Source of the DNA: Reclinomonas americana ATCC 50394 | Taxonomy: Eukaryota; Jakobida; Jakobea; Jakobida | Direction: 5' to 3' | NCBI GenBank assembly: GCA_048213135.1 | Contig: AFZH01020223.1 | Coordinates: forward strand, 1-20,384 | DNA: 20,384 nucleotides | Part shown: positions 1 to 9,927 of the stretch, piece by piece | Numbering within the stretch: the stretch's first letter is position 1 | Layout of the letters: every line of letters starts with the position of its first letter | Translations under genes and position numbers: made by a program | The notes under the pieces: generated by a model | The model's input: the letters and a program-made list of their open reading frames with translations, nothing else | Databases searched by the model: none | Told to the model about the DNA's origin: nothing

Positions 1-80
1 CGTACGTACGTACGTACGTACGTACGTACGTACGTACGTACGTACGTTACGTACGTACGTACGTACTACTACTACTACGT
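1..80. repeat. (CGTA)n tetranucleotide and (TAC)n microsatellite
   Basis: Near-perfect CGTA repeat from 1 to about 65 with one slip near 47, followed by about five TAC units. ACGT is its own reverse complement, so either strand can fold back on itself. It does not look like a telomere repeat, which would be G-rich on one strand. If the membrane-protein exon at 207-356 is correct, this lies in its first intron. Confidence 0.95.
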
Positions 81-192
<112 letters not shown>

Positions 193-206
193 TCCCACAG
201 ACGCAC

Positions 207-356
207 CACGAGTAGAATGGCAAGTGGCGGCATAATGAAGCACAGAATCGCCAGTGCGGCAGGGTAGGCGACGAAGCGGAACGAGCAGCCGACGACCACA
301 ATGAGTGTGTCGCGCACGCGACTGCCACACGATGACTGCGACGTGTCATCGCTCAT
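207..356 (-). CDS. Probable first exon of a membrane protein (partial, runs off left edge)
   Basis: Minus-strand reading from ATG at 356 gives 50 residues. A short polar N-terminus (MSDDTSQSSCGSRVRD) is followed by about 33 mostly hydrophobic residues with few charges (LIVVVGCSFRFVAYPAALAI, then LCFIMPPLAILLV), which reads as one or two membrane segments. The exon ends at 207 with a GTGCGT donor, a donor type used often in this window. The intron then holds the GA and CGTA microsatellites and the rest lies outside the window. No family is recognisable. Caveat: on the plus strand the CT tract followed by CCCACAG at 194-200 looks like a good acceptor, but the reading frames after it close quickly. 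The start lies about 140 bp from the stop of the neighbouring CAP-Gly gene. Confidence 0.4.
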
Positions 357-497
357 GGGCGCGAGATCAACAACGATGCAGGACAACTCGTCACCGCGTC
401 TTCGTTTTACGGCCTCACAGGGAGGAGAGAGTGCGCGTGGGGAGTACTACTGTAGGAGAACAAGAGAAGAACACAAAAAAGTACAGCAAGCTCCTGA

Positions 498-3400
498 TCA
501 TCGACGAGAGGATCGCTGCGACGAGGAGACTTGCGAGGCAGCACCGTCGACGCTCGCCGCTGTCGACACGAGCGTGGAGCGTGGCCGGGTGGCTGAGTAC
601 ATGGACGAGGCGTCGATAGACGGCTGGCGCTTGGGCGACTGCGTGAGGAGAGCGCGCGCTGAGGCCGACGTCGGTGCGGCGTCGAGTGCGGCGGCGGCCG
701 GCGATGGTGTGTACGATACGCTGGGCGAGCCGTTGCTGCTGCGTGCGGGCGATGCCGACTGGCCGCGCTGGGCGTCGGCCTCGGCCTTTTGGCGACGCAG
801 CTGGCGGTGTCGCCACACAATGAGGATTTCCTCCGGACCAGTCACCTGCACTCGAATATCAATGTCACGTGCAGCGAAGGCGAAGGAAGGTGAGGCCCTC
901 AAACCGTCACCACCACAGTCTGGTTCGACTTGTCTTGGCCGGACTGCGAGCGCATGCGGGTGCGAGGCGCCGGGATGCCCGAGTCGCCGGTCGACAGGTG
1001 AATATCCAGCGCGATAATGCAGTGCGTGATGGTGTTGCGCGACATGGATTGCCCGGTGCGCACGGCCTCTTCCACCAGGGCCAGCAGGCCTAAAGGGAGA
1101 GGAAAGTGAGTGCACAAAATGGAGAAGGAGGTGGGGAAGGGGAGGAAGGGTAGAAGGGAAAGGAGGAGGAGGAGGAGGAGGAGGAGGAGGAAGGGAAGAA
1201 GAAGAAGGAGGAAGGGAAGAAGAAGAAGGAGGAAGGGAAGAAGAGGAAGAGGAAGAGGAAGAGGAAGAGGAAGAGGAAGAGGAAGAGGAAGAGGAAGAGG
1301 AAGAGGAAGAGAAAGAGGAAGAGGAAGAGCAAGAAGAAGAAGGGAATGAGAGGAGGAGGAGGAAGAGGAAGCCGCAGATTTGGAAGAGGAGAATAAAGAG
1401 GGAGAACGAAAAGGGAAACGAAGATAAAGAACGGCAAGAAAAAGAGGAAAAGGGAAAGGAGAACGCGAGGAGAAAGGAGAGGGCGAGGGAGAAAAAGGAA
1501 GAAGTACAAAAACGCGACAAGGAAACGCTGTTATCCCTCACACCTTCCACCTCCTTTGTTTCTCCTCCGACTTCGTGTCTTCCTCCTTCCTCTCCCTCTC
1601 TCCTTGCCTCTTTGCCTCTTCTCCTCCTTTTATCTTCCATCCTTCCCCTCTCCCCCCTCCACTCGCCCCTTCCCCCTTCCCTTCCCCTTCCGCCTCCTTC
1701 TCCTTCACACCACAACACACCATGACTGTTCACCGGCATGCCGTGCACCTCGGTGAGCTCATGCAGCAGCGTGTTCTTGAGCCACGCATCCAGTGCGCCG
1801 TGATGCGCAAAGTGATACATGTTCCACGTGCGGATACCGAGCTGGCCGCGAGCTGTGCGATGGGAGTGAGAAGACAGACTCTACAATGAATGCGCGTTGC
1901 TAACAGCGCAACTGTCGGCCTTTTTCTTCTCGAAGCGATTGACGTACGAGTTGAAGTACGAGTCCTGCGCCACCTCCTTGTAGGCCGGAGGGCTTGGCTG
2001 TGGTGGGTGAACGGGGTGAATGATGATGCATGTCTACACACAAACACAAAAGGTAGAGACAGAGTAACGAACCGCGCGACCGGGAGCCGGGGCCTCGGGT
2101 GGCGGCATGGGCACGGAGCTGTGCTCGGCATCGGGATACATGTTGACGTGCATGTCGTGGATCTTGCGCATCAGCTCCGGCTTGCTCACGTCGCTGGCCA
2201 GGCGCGCGACCACCTTTTGAGACTGTAGCATGCACGGTCAGTCAGCACGCTCATGATGGTGGTGTGAGATGGCAATGTCGCAACTTTGGAAACAGGCTGC
2301 ACGCTTTCCACCCGCGCCAGCGCTCCGCACTGTGGCCGGCACTTAAAGTACCGTCTGCCGTGCACCTCGCCATCGTGCCGGCCCTCTGCAGACACCGTGT
2401 GGTCAGCAATACAGAGAACTCAATCACAAAGAATGAGATTGATACGAACCAGCGCTTGAGAGCTCCACGCCGACCCACACGCCGTCGGCGAAATGCGTCT
2501 CGCCGACAAACTTGACAATGCCGGTGGATCGCAGGCCACTCACTGCCACCTCGTCGCCGACAGCCGGCAGCCACTGGTGCTTGTACTCGGTGGTCACCGG
2601 ACTCGCTGCGGGAATGGTCAATTCTCTGCCTGTACTCAAAAAAACGACACTTTGCCACGCAACGGACGGTGGCTGGGCGAGGCGGCGGTGCACCGCTGAC
2701 CACAGTCGGCACCACGGTCTGGAAGGGCTTGAGCGCGCGTGCCACCTTGTCGTAGTCGCCCTCCGCAAACCAGTCGGCACACTTGCGCAGCAGCGTTTCC
2801 TGCAACACACAGTTCAGCATCAGTTCCATTCGACAACTCCACAACCTGCATCGTTCCCGCTCACTCACCAGATGCGCAATACGCAGTCCACGATCGCCCT
2901 TCTCCTGCACACCAACAAATACGCATGAAAACGACAGCAAGTAGAAGGGGATTCTCCGCACAGCGCAGCTGTAACGCAACCAATCTCACAATGTCCGACT
3001 CGGCCGCCTCGCCCTCGTACCCATCCGCATACTCGTCCGCATAGTAGTCATCCTCCTCCTCATTACCACCACCATTCGCGGCACCCTTTACAGCCACTGT
3101 AGCCGTGGTAATAGGCGACGGAAGGCGCGCCAGTCGTCCCAGCACCCCAAACGACGACGATCCTGCATCACTCTGCCCTTCGACCTCCTCCGCATCGTCC
3201 TCTCCCTCCGCCTCATAGTAGCGAGCTCCGTTGCGCGCCACCACCGCCAGCGCCTCTTCCACCTCCTCGTCGTCTTCTCCATTCCCACTGGTGTACTTCG
3301 GTTGCATGTCGGCGACGAGTTGCGTGAGTGGAGGCGCAGAGAGCACTGGCTGCTTGAGACGCGTGTGTGACACCACCACTGGTGAGCCACTCGGCGGAGG

Positions 3401-3604
3401 CCCGCCCACTGCGGTGCGACCGACCACGGTGATGGCCGGTGAGTGGAGCAGCATCGGAACACCACCATTGCCTCCTCCGCGACTGCCACTGTCATTGTTC
3501 CACATGAGTGGCGGGGACCTGGTCGCCTGGGCAGAGGCCACACGTCGCGTTTGCATTGAGGATATCGAAGGAGCGAGGGTGGGACCGCGCGGGCAGGAGG
3601 ACAT
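498..3604 (-). CDS. CAP-Gly domain protein, 10 exons, 647 aa
   Basis: Exons (minus): 3604-2990, 2904-2869, 2799-2664, 2605-2450, 2385-2285, 2222-2073, 1997-1913, 1852-1721, 1089-905, 845-498; total 1944 nt, closing in frame. Seen: a low-complexity Gly/Pro then acidic N-terminal third (residues 1-205); a short helical stretch (KCADWFAEGDYDKVARALKP); a CAP-Gly domain at about residues 275-350 split by one intron, with VGDEVAVSG, GIVKFVGETHFADGVWVGVE and a GRHDG motif in place of the canonical GKNDG; a conserved-looking region with SQKVVARLASDVSKPELMRK, YFNSYVNRFEKKKAD and NMYHFAHHGALDAWL; and a Ser/Ala-rich tail. CAP-Gly domains bind the EEY/F tails of tubulin, EB1 or CLIP proteins, so a microtubule-associated role is likely by inference. 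I do not recognise the C-terminal half; it is not clearly p150Glued, CLIP or a tubulin cofactor. The start is the first in-frame ATG after an upstream stop. Intron 1720-1090 is long and repeat-filled. Confidence 0.8.
1090..1720 (-). repeat. Purine/pyrimidine-segregated low-complexity intron of the CAP-Gly gene
   Basis: On the plus strand 1120-1510 is almost pure purine: GGA and GAA triplets, then about a dozen GGAAGA hexamers at 1245-1320. After a short break, 1545-1705 is almost pure pyrimidine. In the transcript (minus strand) the intron therefore begins with an AG-rich tract and continues with a CU-rich tract before the TTTAG acceptor at 1090. The two tracts are complementary enough to pair. 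The long open frames over this stretch encode only Ser/Leu/Pro or Arg/Gly repeats and are compositional. Confidence 0.85.
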
Positions 3605-3919
3605 TTGCAGGAATGGAGTGCTTGCTGTGCGCTTCGTCACAGCAGCGACTCGGCGGCTTGTCTGTGGCCGCCAATGGCATCACGGCGTACCTCACACGCC
3701 CCAGTGGTGCCTCCAGTGACACAAGCGTGGCAGTGGTGGTCTGTTTTCCACACTCGCAGTGTCTCGCCCATGCTGTGAGCGCTGATGTTGTGTTTTGCGC
3801 ATGTAGGATGCACTGGACCCGGGCACATGTCGCGGGCCACTGCCAGCATCATCCACTAGCAAGCACGTGTGGTTGTCGCGACTGACACCACTGGCCGACA
3901 GTTGCGCGCGCAAGAATGA
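3605..3919. promoter_or_regulatory. Head-to-head intergenic region, probable shared promoter
   Basis: These 315 bp separate the start codons of the CAP-Gly gene (minus) and the AT-hook/WD40 gene (plus). I see no TATA-like element, no strong repeat and no convincing ORF. Either start could lie further upstream if there is a non-coding first exon. The promoter call rests only on gene orientation. Confidence 0.35.
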
Positions 3920-6900
3920 ATGCATTCGTTCGCGATCGACTCACACTCACCCACTCGTGACGCAGACATTGTGGATCCGGCGGAGCTGCGTTCGCGACTG
4001 GCGCCGCTCAGTGGCCGTCGATCGAGCAACGTGCAAGTGGCGCTCGATTCGCAGGCGTCGTCGGCCACGGTGTCGCATTTGGTGTTTTCGCCGGCGTTGT
4101 CGTTCTTGCCTGGCTGCTTCCTCCTGGCGGTGCTCGGTCGCCACTCGGTGCTGCGTACGGTGTTTTGCGATACCACGGTCGATCCGCCGTTGTTTTGCGA
4201 TGTTTCGTTGGCCTGCAGAAGGACGATTGGTGTTGAGCGATCGCTGACGTGTTGTGATAGGCGTTGGACTTGGCCGACTTGCACGTGGCGCACGTGGCCG
4301 CCGATGCTCCTGTTACGCCAGTTGCGTTTATGCACGCTCCACTCGGCTTTGCTTTTTGCGCTGATCGGCCAAGCAGAGCCAGGGCGAGGATGTCGTGAAA
4401 GTGGAAGCCGAGCAAGACGAGGTGGTGGCGATGATGGTGGTTGAGGAGCGGCGTCCGCGTGGCCGCTTGCGACAGAGCAACATTCCCGACGTGGATCTGG
4501 ATGCTGATCCAGCGAGTTTCGTGCTGCGCTGCCAGAGAAAGCGAGACAACTGCGTGCTGATTGTGTGTGTGCGTTGCAGGTCTCTCGCAGATTGATCGTC
4601 GCAAGGTGTTGTATGCATTGTGTGAACGCGAGCTGGTGAACTTCCTGCAGGAGTACGACCCCGACGTGATACTGGCGTGGCCGCCCGACGCCGACGTTAA
4701 CCTGAGCAGCAATCAATTGTGGTTCGATGCCGTGAGCAAGGTGTGTGTCGGTCGGTAGGTGCTTTGCAATCGAATCACCTGGCTGACGCTCGTGGCAGAC
4801 TCTTGATGCGAACGCACGGCTCGCCAAAATGTGTGCATTCAAGAACGACGTTCTGACTCGCCAGGAGATGCGTCGTCGCTTCCGACTGGCCGTTGCTGAA
4901 CGCGGCGCCAGCAGTTGCGTGATCTTCCTCCCCCACCAGAGTTCGAAGTAGCACAGACTCATTGCGCCGCAGTTGCTCCCACGGACGAGGCATATCTACA
5001 CTGCCTGCCAACCGTGTTTTCAAAGGTAGAAGCAGCCATGTTGGCGGCGGCGGGAGCAGCAGCAGCAGCCGACGCAACTGACGACGGGGCGAGCGGGGAG
5101 CCGGCGTTGAAGCGACAGGAGGTGGCCCAGAGAGAGGCTGCGATTGGTGGGTGGTGCAGTTCTCTTACTGCGTTCGTGCATGCGTCATACACTCACACGT
5201 CTGCAGTTGTCAAGCCAATCATCGCACTGAGTCGACCTCGCGGCCGTCCACGCAAGTATCCACGACCAGCGGAGGCAGAGTCTCCGCTCAAACCTTCAAC
5301 CAGGACTGGTCTGTGTTGTGTGTTCTGTCATAGCGTGCCTGTTGTAATATTGACCTGCGTGCTTCCTCACAGAAGTGGAAGAGAATGGAGACGGGGCAAT
5401 GGCGAGCCAGGAGTCAGCACTGGCGGTATCCGAAGTCATTGATCCATCAGCAGCACCACCGCCACCACGGAAACGCGGCCGCCCGCGCAAGAATCCACTA
5501 CCGGCAGTTGCAGAGCCTCCGCGCACAACTGGTTTGTGATGTGTGTAACTATGGCGCGCGTGTTTTCTTTGTGCTCACGTGCGCGCGCCCGCACAGACGA
5601 GCAAGAGAAGACGAGCCAGGAGTCTGCACTGGCGGAATCGAAAATCATTCGCCCGCCAGAACCACCACTGCCACAACGGGGACGCGGCCGTCCACGTAAG
5701 AATCCACTTCTGGCAGATGCACAGCGTCCGCGCAAATCCCCGACCAGAACTGGTTTGTGATGTGTATTGCCATGGCGCTCGTATTTTGTTGTCCTCACGT
5801 TGCTGCGCCTTCTCACAGACGAACAAGAGAAGGGAGACGGCATGGAGGTGACAGTGGCGAGCCAGGAGTCTGCACTGGTGGAACCCGAAATCATTCGTCC
5901 CGCAGAATCTCTGCCGCCTCCTCCACCACCGCCGCCGCCACCGCCACTACAGCCACGCCAGAAACAGTTGGCACCATTCGATGTACCCGACACCCCGCTG
6001 TCGGATACAGACGGCGAGCACATGGCTGTCGATGCGGTGACGCCGGCCGCAGCGTTGCTTTCCGCGGCCCCTTCGTCACCACGTCGCATGGTGCGCAAAC
6101 GGAGTCGCGCGCAAGTGGATGCGGAAGACGGACAGGCGGCTGCGTTTGTGGCGAACAGCAGGAAGCAGAAGGAGGAAGAGGTGGATGAGGAGGAGGAAGA
6201 GGAGGAGGAGGAGGAGGAGGTCATTCCAACCCCGAAAGTGCGAGGCCGTGTGACACAACAAAGTGCCGCCGCGGAGGTGGAAAGCAAGCCGAAGGAGAAG
6301 GACATTGCTGACGACGACTACGGTGCCGTGGAGCTATCCGAGTGTGAGCAGTGGATCCGTCCCGTGGCTCGCTTTGTTGCATCGCATCGTCGGGAGTTGG
6401 TTTGTGCTGGCAGTGAGCTGCGCTTGCTGTGGGCGGTGGAGGAGAGTTCTCATTGTGCCTGCAGGTGGACGCACTGCTGGTTCCGTTGTAAACGTGCCTG
6501 TGTGACATGGCAAATAGCACTTTGCACTCATCGCCACTGTTGTTGGTCTGCCCGCAGCATCGACCCCAGACTGCCGCATCGTGCAAGCAGATGGCCAATC
6601 GACACACATTCACAGGTGTGCTGAGAACGGGAACGTCTCCTTCCACGCCTTTTGCCCGACACGCTCATTTGTGTGTTGACAGTGACGGCCTGGTCGCCAG
6701 TGTATGCCAACGCCCGGTGTCTCTTTCAGTCCGTCGGCTCTCGCAGCGGGGATGTGACCGTGTGGAAGTACACGGCCAGCAGCGATGGGTTGCGTCTTGA
6801 GGGGTGTGGGGGGGATGGAAAGGAGGATGGCAACAAGGGAGGGTGGGTATTGACGTCCACATGTGCAGGATGCTGCCGCTCACCGTCACCCTGCACTGCC

Positions 6901-8747
6901 GTCTGTCGTGCCACAACCAGCAAGTGACGTCCTTGTGCTTTGTGCCGTCGACGAGCAATGGTTTGCGAACGCTGTTTTCGAAGACTGTCTCTTTATTTGC
7001 TCTCTCACTGTGTGACAGACACGCTGATTGCCGTCGTCGGCACTGTGCGAGGCGACATTCTCCGTTTTGTGATATCCGTCGAGGTGAGGGAGGAGGTAGC
7101 AGGCGCACCGCTAGTATCGCAGGCCACGGGAGTGCCGGCGAATCACATCATTCCCGTCGCCGGACTGTTTGTGGTGCCACGCGGCGCGCGGGTGAGGGAA
7201 ATGTGTGACGGCAAAGGGAGGTTGACAGTGTGCGCACTCACACGATTGCATGGGTAGTGGTGGCTGTGCGCCGCGCGTGGACTGCAGTTGGTGTTCATGG
7301 ACAGCGAGGATCTACAGCCGCGGCGGTCGTATGCCCTGTCGTCGATGTTGATTGGTGGGGTGGGGGGAAAAGGGGGAGGGGCGAAGGGGGTAAGAGGGGG
7401 AGGGAGAGTGAGAGGGGAGAAGGGGAAAAGGGAAAGGAGTGGAGAAGGGGGAAGGTAAAGGGAGAGTGAGAGGGGGGGAAGTAGGAACGGGAAGAGGAGG
7501 GGAAAAGAGTGAGCAGGTAAGTTGAAGGAGGAGAGGGGTGAGAGAGAGTGGCAGGCACAGGAGCGAGATAATATCACGAAGCCTGAAGGACCAGAGAGAG
7601 AGAGAGAGAGAGAATGGCGAAGAGAGAAGAAGGATGCAAGAGGAGGCAGAATGTGAGAATGACAAACTGAGATGCAAGACACACAGCGCCAGTTGGGGAT
7701 GAGACACAATTCAAGGATGCGGAAGTGGACACCGATATCTTATATGTAGAGAGAGAATGGTTGAAGGGAAGATATCGGTTCTTGTGAAGATATATGAATT
7801 GAGTTACAGAATGATTGCACTGGAGCAGACAAAAGATACCGCATGGAAGAGAAAGGAAACAGGACGAGAGGGAGAGAGAGATAGTAGGAAAGCGAGAGTG
7901 CAAAAGCTGGCAGTCGAGCAGACGAATGTTGATAGTGATGGACCGCATGGAAGAGAGAGGAAACAGGATGAGAGGGAGAGACAGATAGTAGGAAAGCGAG
8001 AGTGCAAAAGCTGGCAGTCGTGATGGACCCCCTTGAGGGAGAGGGAGAGATAGTGATGCATGCTGACTGACAGAGTTGCACACAACAAGCTGCCTCTAGT
8101 TGTGTATCTATGTTTGCTGACTGTCACGCATTCTCGTCCCCTCCCTGCAGACTGCCGGTGGGACGTGCTCAGCTCCTGCTTGTTGGTGGCGATGCATCGC
8201 GGTGCACTCGTGGCGTTGCGAGTCGCAGAGGACGTGGATGGCTCGATGAATATTGTGGTGAGACGAGTCCATTACCGTCTCTCATCACTCGCTCGCCGTC
8301 TAACCCACTGCGTCGCAGCACGAGGCCACGATTTGTGCCGACGACAAGTGCCCGCTCATCGCGTCGCAGTTTTCGGTGAACACGCTATATGCGTTTCGCC
8401 TGCACTGGTGTGTGTCATCCGTGCACGATGCGCCTCCTTGCGACCGAGCGATCTCACGCACATCACACAGGGAGCTGCATGGTGGCCGTATGCAGGCCGT
8501 GCTCTATCGCCATCCGCTAATCCCCCCTCCGCGCCACGTCCTTGACGTGGTCGTACTGGCTCGTCGCTTGGCTGGTGCGGTAACATTATGTGATGTGTTG
8601 TCGCTCTCTGCTTCAGATCTCACTCAGCTCGTGCACAGACACGCCGCCACCGTGGTTCCTCTCGGACTTCCACTTATACATGATTCGCTCGTGCTCGGCG
8701 CGTCTCATTTGCAGTGCGGCACACCATTGGTGGACCTCGTTTTGTGA
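3920..8747 (+). CDS. AT-hook and WD40 protein, TFIIIC WD40-subunit-like, 20 exons, 980 aa
   Basis: Exons: 3920-4201, 4261-4320, 4383-4515, 4580-4740, 4799-4913, 4940-5146, 5207-5308, 5373-5531, 5597-5752, 5819-6399, 6465-6479, 6558-6615, 6683-6803, 6869-6960, 7019-7191, 7258-7354, 8151-8257, 8319-8407, 8471-8574, 8617-8747; 2943 nt, all phases consistent. The first three junctions are the least certain. Order seen: an N-terminal region of no recognised fold with DVDLDADPAS and LSQIDRRKVLYALCERELV; three AT-hooks (RPRGRPRKYP, KRGRPRKNP, RGRGRPRKNP) on duplicated exons; polyproline, a basic patch (MVRKRSRAQ) and an acidic run; then WD40-like blades, for example VTAWSPV plus SVGSRSGDVTVWKY, and VTSLCFVP plus DTLIAVVGTVRGDILRFV. 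AT-hooks bind the minor groove of AT-rich DNA. AT-hooks followed by WD40 repeats is the layout of TFIIIC subunits such as GTF3C2, and the AWSP motif also occurs in TFIIIC90, so a Pol III role is plausible but unproven. Another chromatin WD40 protein is possible. The 796-nt intron 7355-8150 is repeat-rich. Confidence 0.75.
5207..5860 (+). repeat. Tandemly duplicated AT-hook exon/intron module
   Basis: Exons 5373-5531 and 5597-5752, plus the 5' part of exon 5819-6399, share ASQESAL or TSQESAL followed by an acidic/hydrophobic linker. The first two continue to a GRPRKNP AT-hook and an ...RT/TT end. Exon 5207-5308 is a shorter, more diverged relative (GRPRKYP...PSTRT). All begin and end in phase 1. 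The introns at 5532-5596 and 5753-5818 are also related: both start GTTTGTGATGTGT, then carry ATGGCGC and a similar pyrimidine-rich end with CACAG. Duplication therefore covered exon plus intron. In the last copy the AT-hook position is replaced by polyproline. Confidence 0.85.
7355..8150 (+). repeat. Long intron with G-rich tract, 104-bp-period direct repeat and inverted repeat
   Basis: Intron 16 of the AT-hook/WD40 gene. 7355-7560 is G/A-rich with many runs of 4-7 G. A pair of 11-bp inverted arms lies at 7731-7741 (ACCGATATCTT) and 7769-7779 (AAGATATCGGT) with a 27-nt loop. A direct repeat of about 76 bp occurs at 7841-7916 and 7945-8020, about 95% identical, both copies starting GCATGGAAGAGA and ending CTGGCAGTCG. 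The acceptor is CCTGCAG at 8150. No coding potential is evident. Confidence 0.85.
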
Positions 8748-8803
8748 CGACGACGTGGCGAGTGAAAAGTTGCGAAGCACCTGCTCTCTAGCACATCAAG
8801 ACC

Positions 8804-9875
8804 ATGGCACTGAACGAGAAATATCCAGTTTCGAAGGTTGGCGCTTGCGTCTAGTCATGGCAAGACTCTTGGCGAGAATGGCGCTGGTAGGTCGAAATTG
8901 TGTTCCAAGCCGCTGTGCATTCGCCACACTCACACTCGTGTGTGTGCGCGCAGGAGCATCCGGGAGTGGAAAAGTTGACCGCCGAGGAGCAGTCGGTGCT
9001 CAAGTCTGTCGTGACGGAAGCCGATCAGCGGCTGCAGTTGTGCCAGGTGGTGAGCACGCTGCGCACGCACAAGCAGTGGCGTGAGGAGGAGGGCGCGCGA
9101 GGAGCGGTGGAGTACACACCTTCCGAGTTGCTCTCGCTGCGGAACATGTGTCATTGGCTGCTGTTGCACGCGCCACTCGTCGTTGGGTGTATGCGGTGCG
9201 TTTTGGGGGAAGGGAAGGGAAAGGGTGAAGGAGAATAGAGAGAGAAGGGCAAGGGCGGCGGGTATTGGTGATAAAGAATCCTCTGTATAATTTGCAGCTG
9301 ACTTGTGGGACCTGTGCAGTGATCTGGAGTCATTGGTGGCATCTATGCGTGCAGTGGCCTCTGCGCACGATGTGGTGCAATTGGCGGAGACAGCGTTCCT
9401 GTCGGTGCGTTCAGTCGGTCTTATCTCTTCTTGCACAAACTCACCCTGTCTTCCCCTCTATCCTCCTCCTCAGGCCGAACCCATGGCACCCGAGCAAGTG
9501 GTGGAGCGAGCTCGTGAACTCCCCTCACACGAACCACATCCACTCGCTCGCGCACAGCACATTTCCGTGGAGCAACAATCCGTCGCAGCGTGGGAGACTG
9601 GCTACCTTCTCGGTGCGACTCCCTGTCACATGGCGTCCATTCCCCTCATCTCCCTCACCGCGTCTCCAAACACAGGTCGGTGCCCGCTAACACTGCTGAT
9701 GGCCGACATGCGCGTCGAGCTGAGAACGTGTCCGACGTCGGACTACACGAGCCGCGTATTGCATGCACCGGTGAGGCCCGCTGGCGCGTCGACACGCAGA
9801 GAGTTTGCGTGGATCAGCGGCAATCTCGCAGCCCTCTGTCCGTTCACCCTACAGCCCTGGCGCTCGCGACACTAG
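8804..9875 (+). CDS. Protein of unknown function, 5 exons, 237 aa
   Basis: Exons 8804-8836, 8954-9188, 9298-9404, 9474-9612 and 9676-9875; 714 nt, phases consistent, stop TAG. The start is ATG in context ACCATGG, only 56 bp after the upstream gene's stop. The N-terminal half looks helical and charged (EHPGVEKLTAEEQSVLKSVV, then ADQRLQLCQVVSTLRTHKQW), followed by LLSLRNMCHWLLLHAPLVVG, an amphipathic stretch (LWDLCSDLESLVASMRAV) and a C-terminal segment with LTLLMADMRVELRTCPTSDY and FAWISGNLAALCP. There is no signal peptide and no clear membrane segment. I recognise no family or catalytic motif. The first 11-residue exon is the least certain part; the intron after it (donor GTTGGC) is 117 nt. 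Confidence 0.65.
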
Positions 9876-9927
9876 TGACTGGCTACTACACAAGGGCGCA
9901 CGTTCATTGTGTGTGTGTGCGTGACGC

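Noticed and set aside
1-66. Telomere repeat at the contig start
   Set aside because: CGTA is self-complementary and not G-rich on one strand, and it is followed by ordinary microsatellites.
498-1820. Single 440-aa minus-strand ORF
   Set aside because: Its middle is poly-Ser/Leu/Pro translated from the purine/pyrimidine intron. Splicing 1720-1090 and 904-846 restores a sensible protein in other frames.
7143-7709. Ser/Leu/Pro-rich ORFs antisense to the long intron of the AT-hook/WD40 gene
   Set aside because: They are the complement of a G/A-rich tract, low complexity throughout, with no domain.
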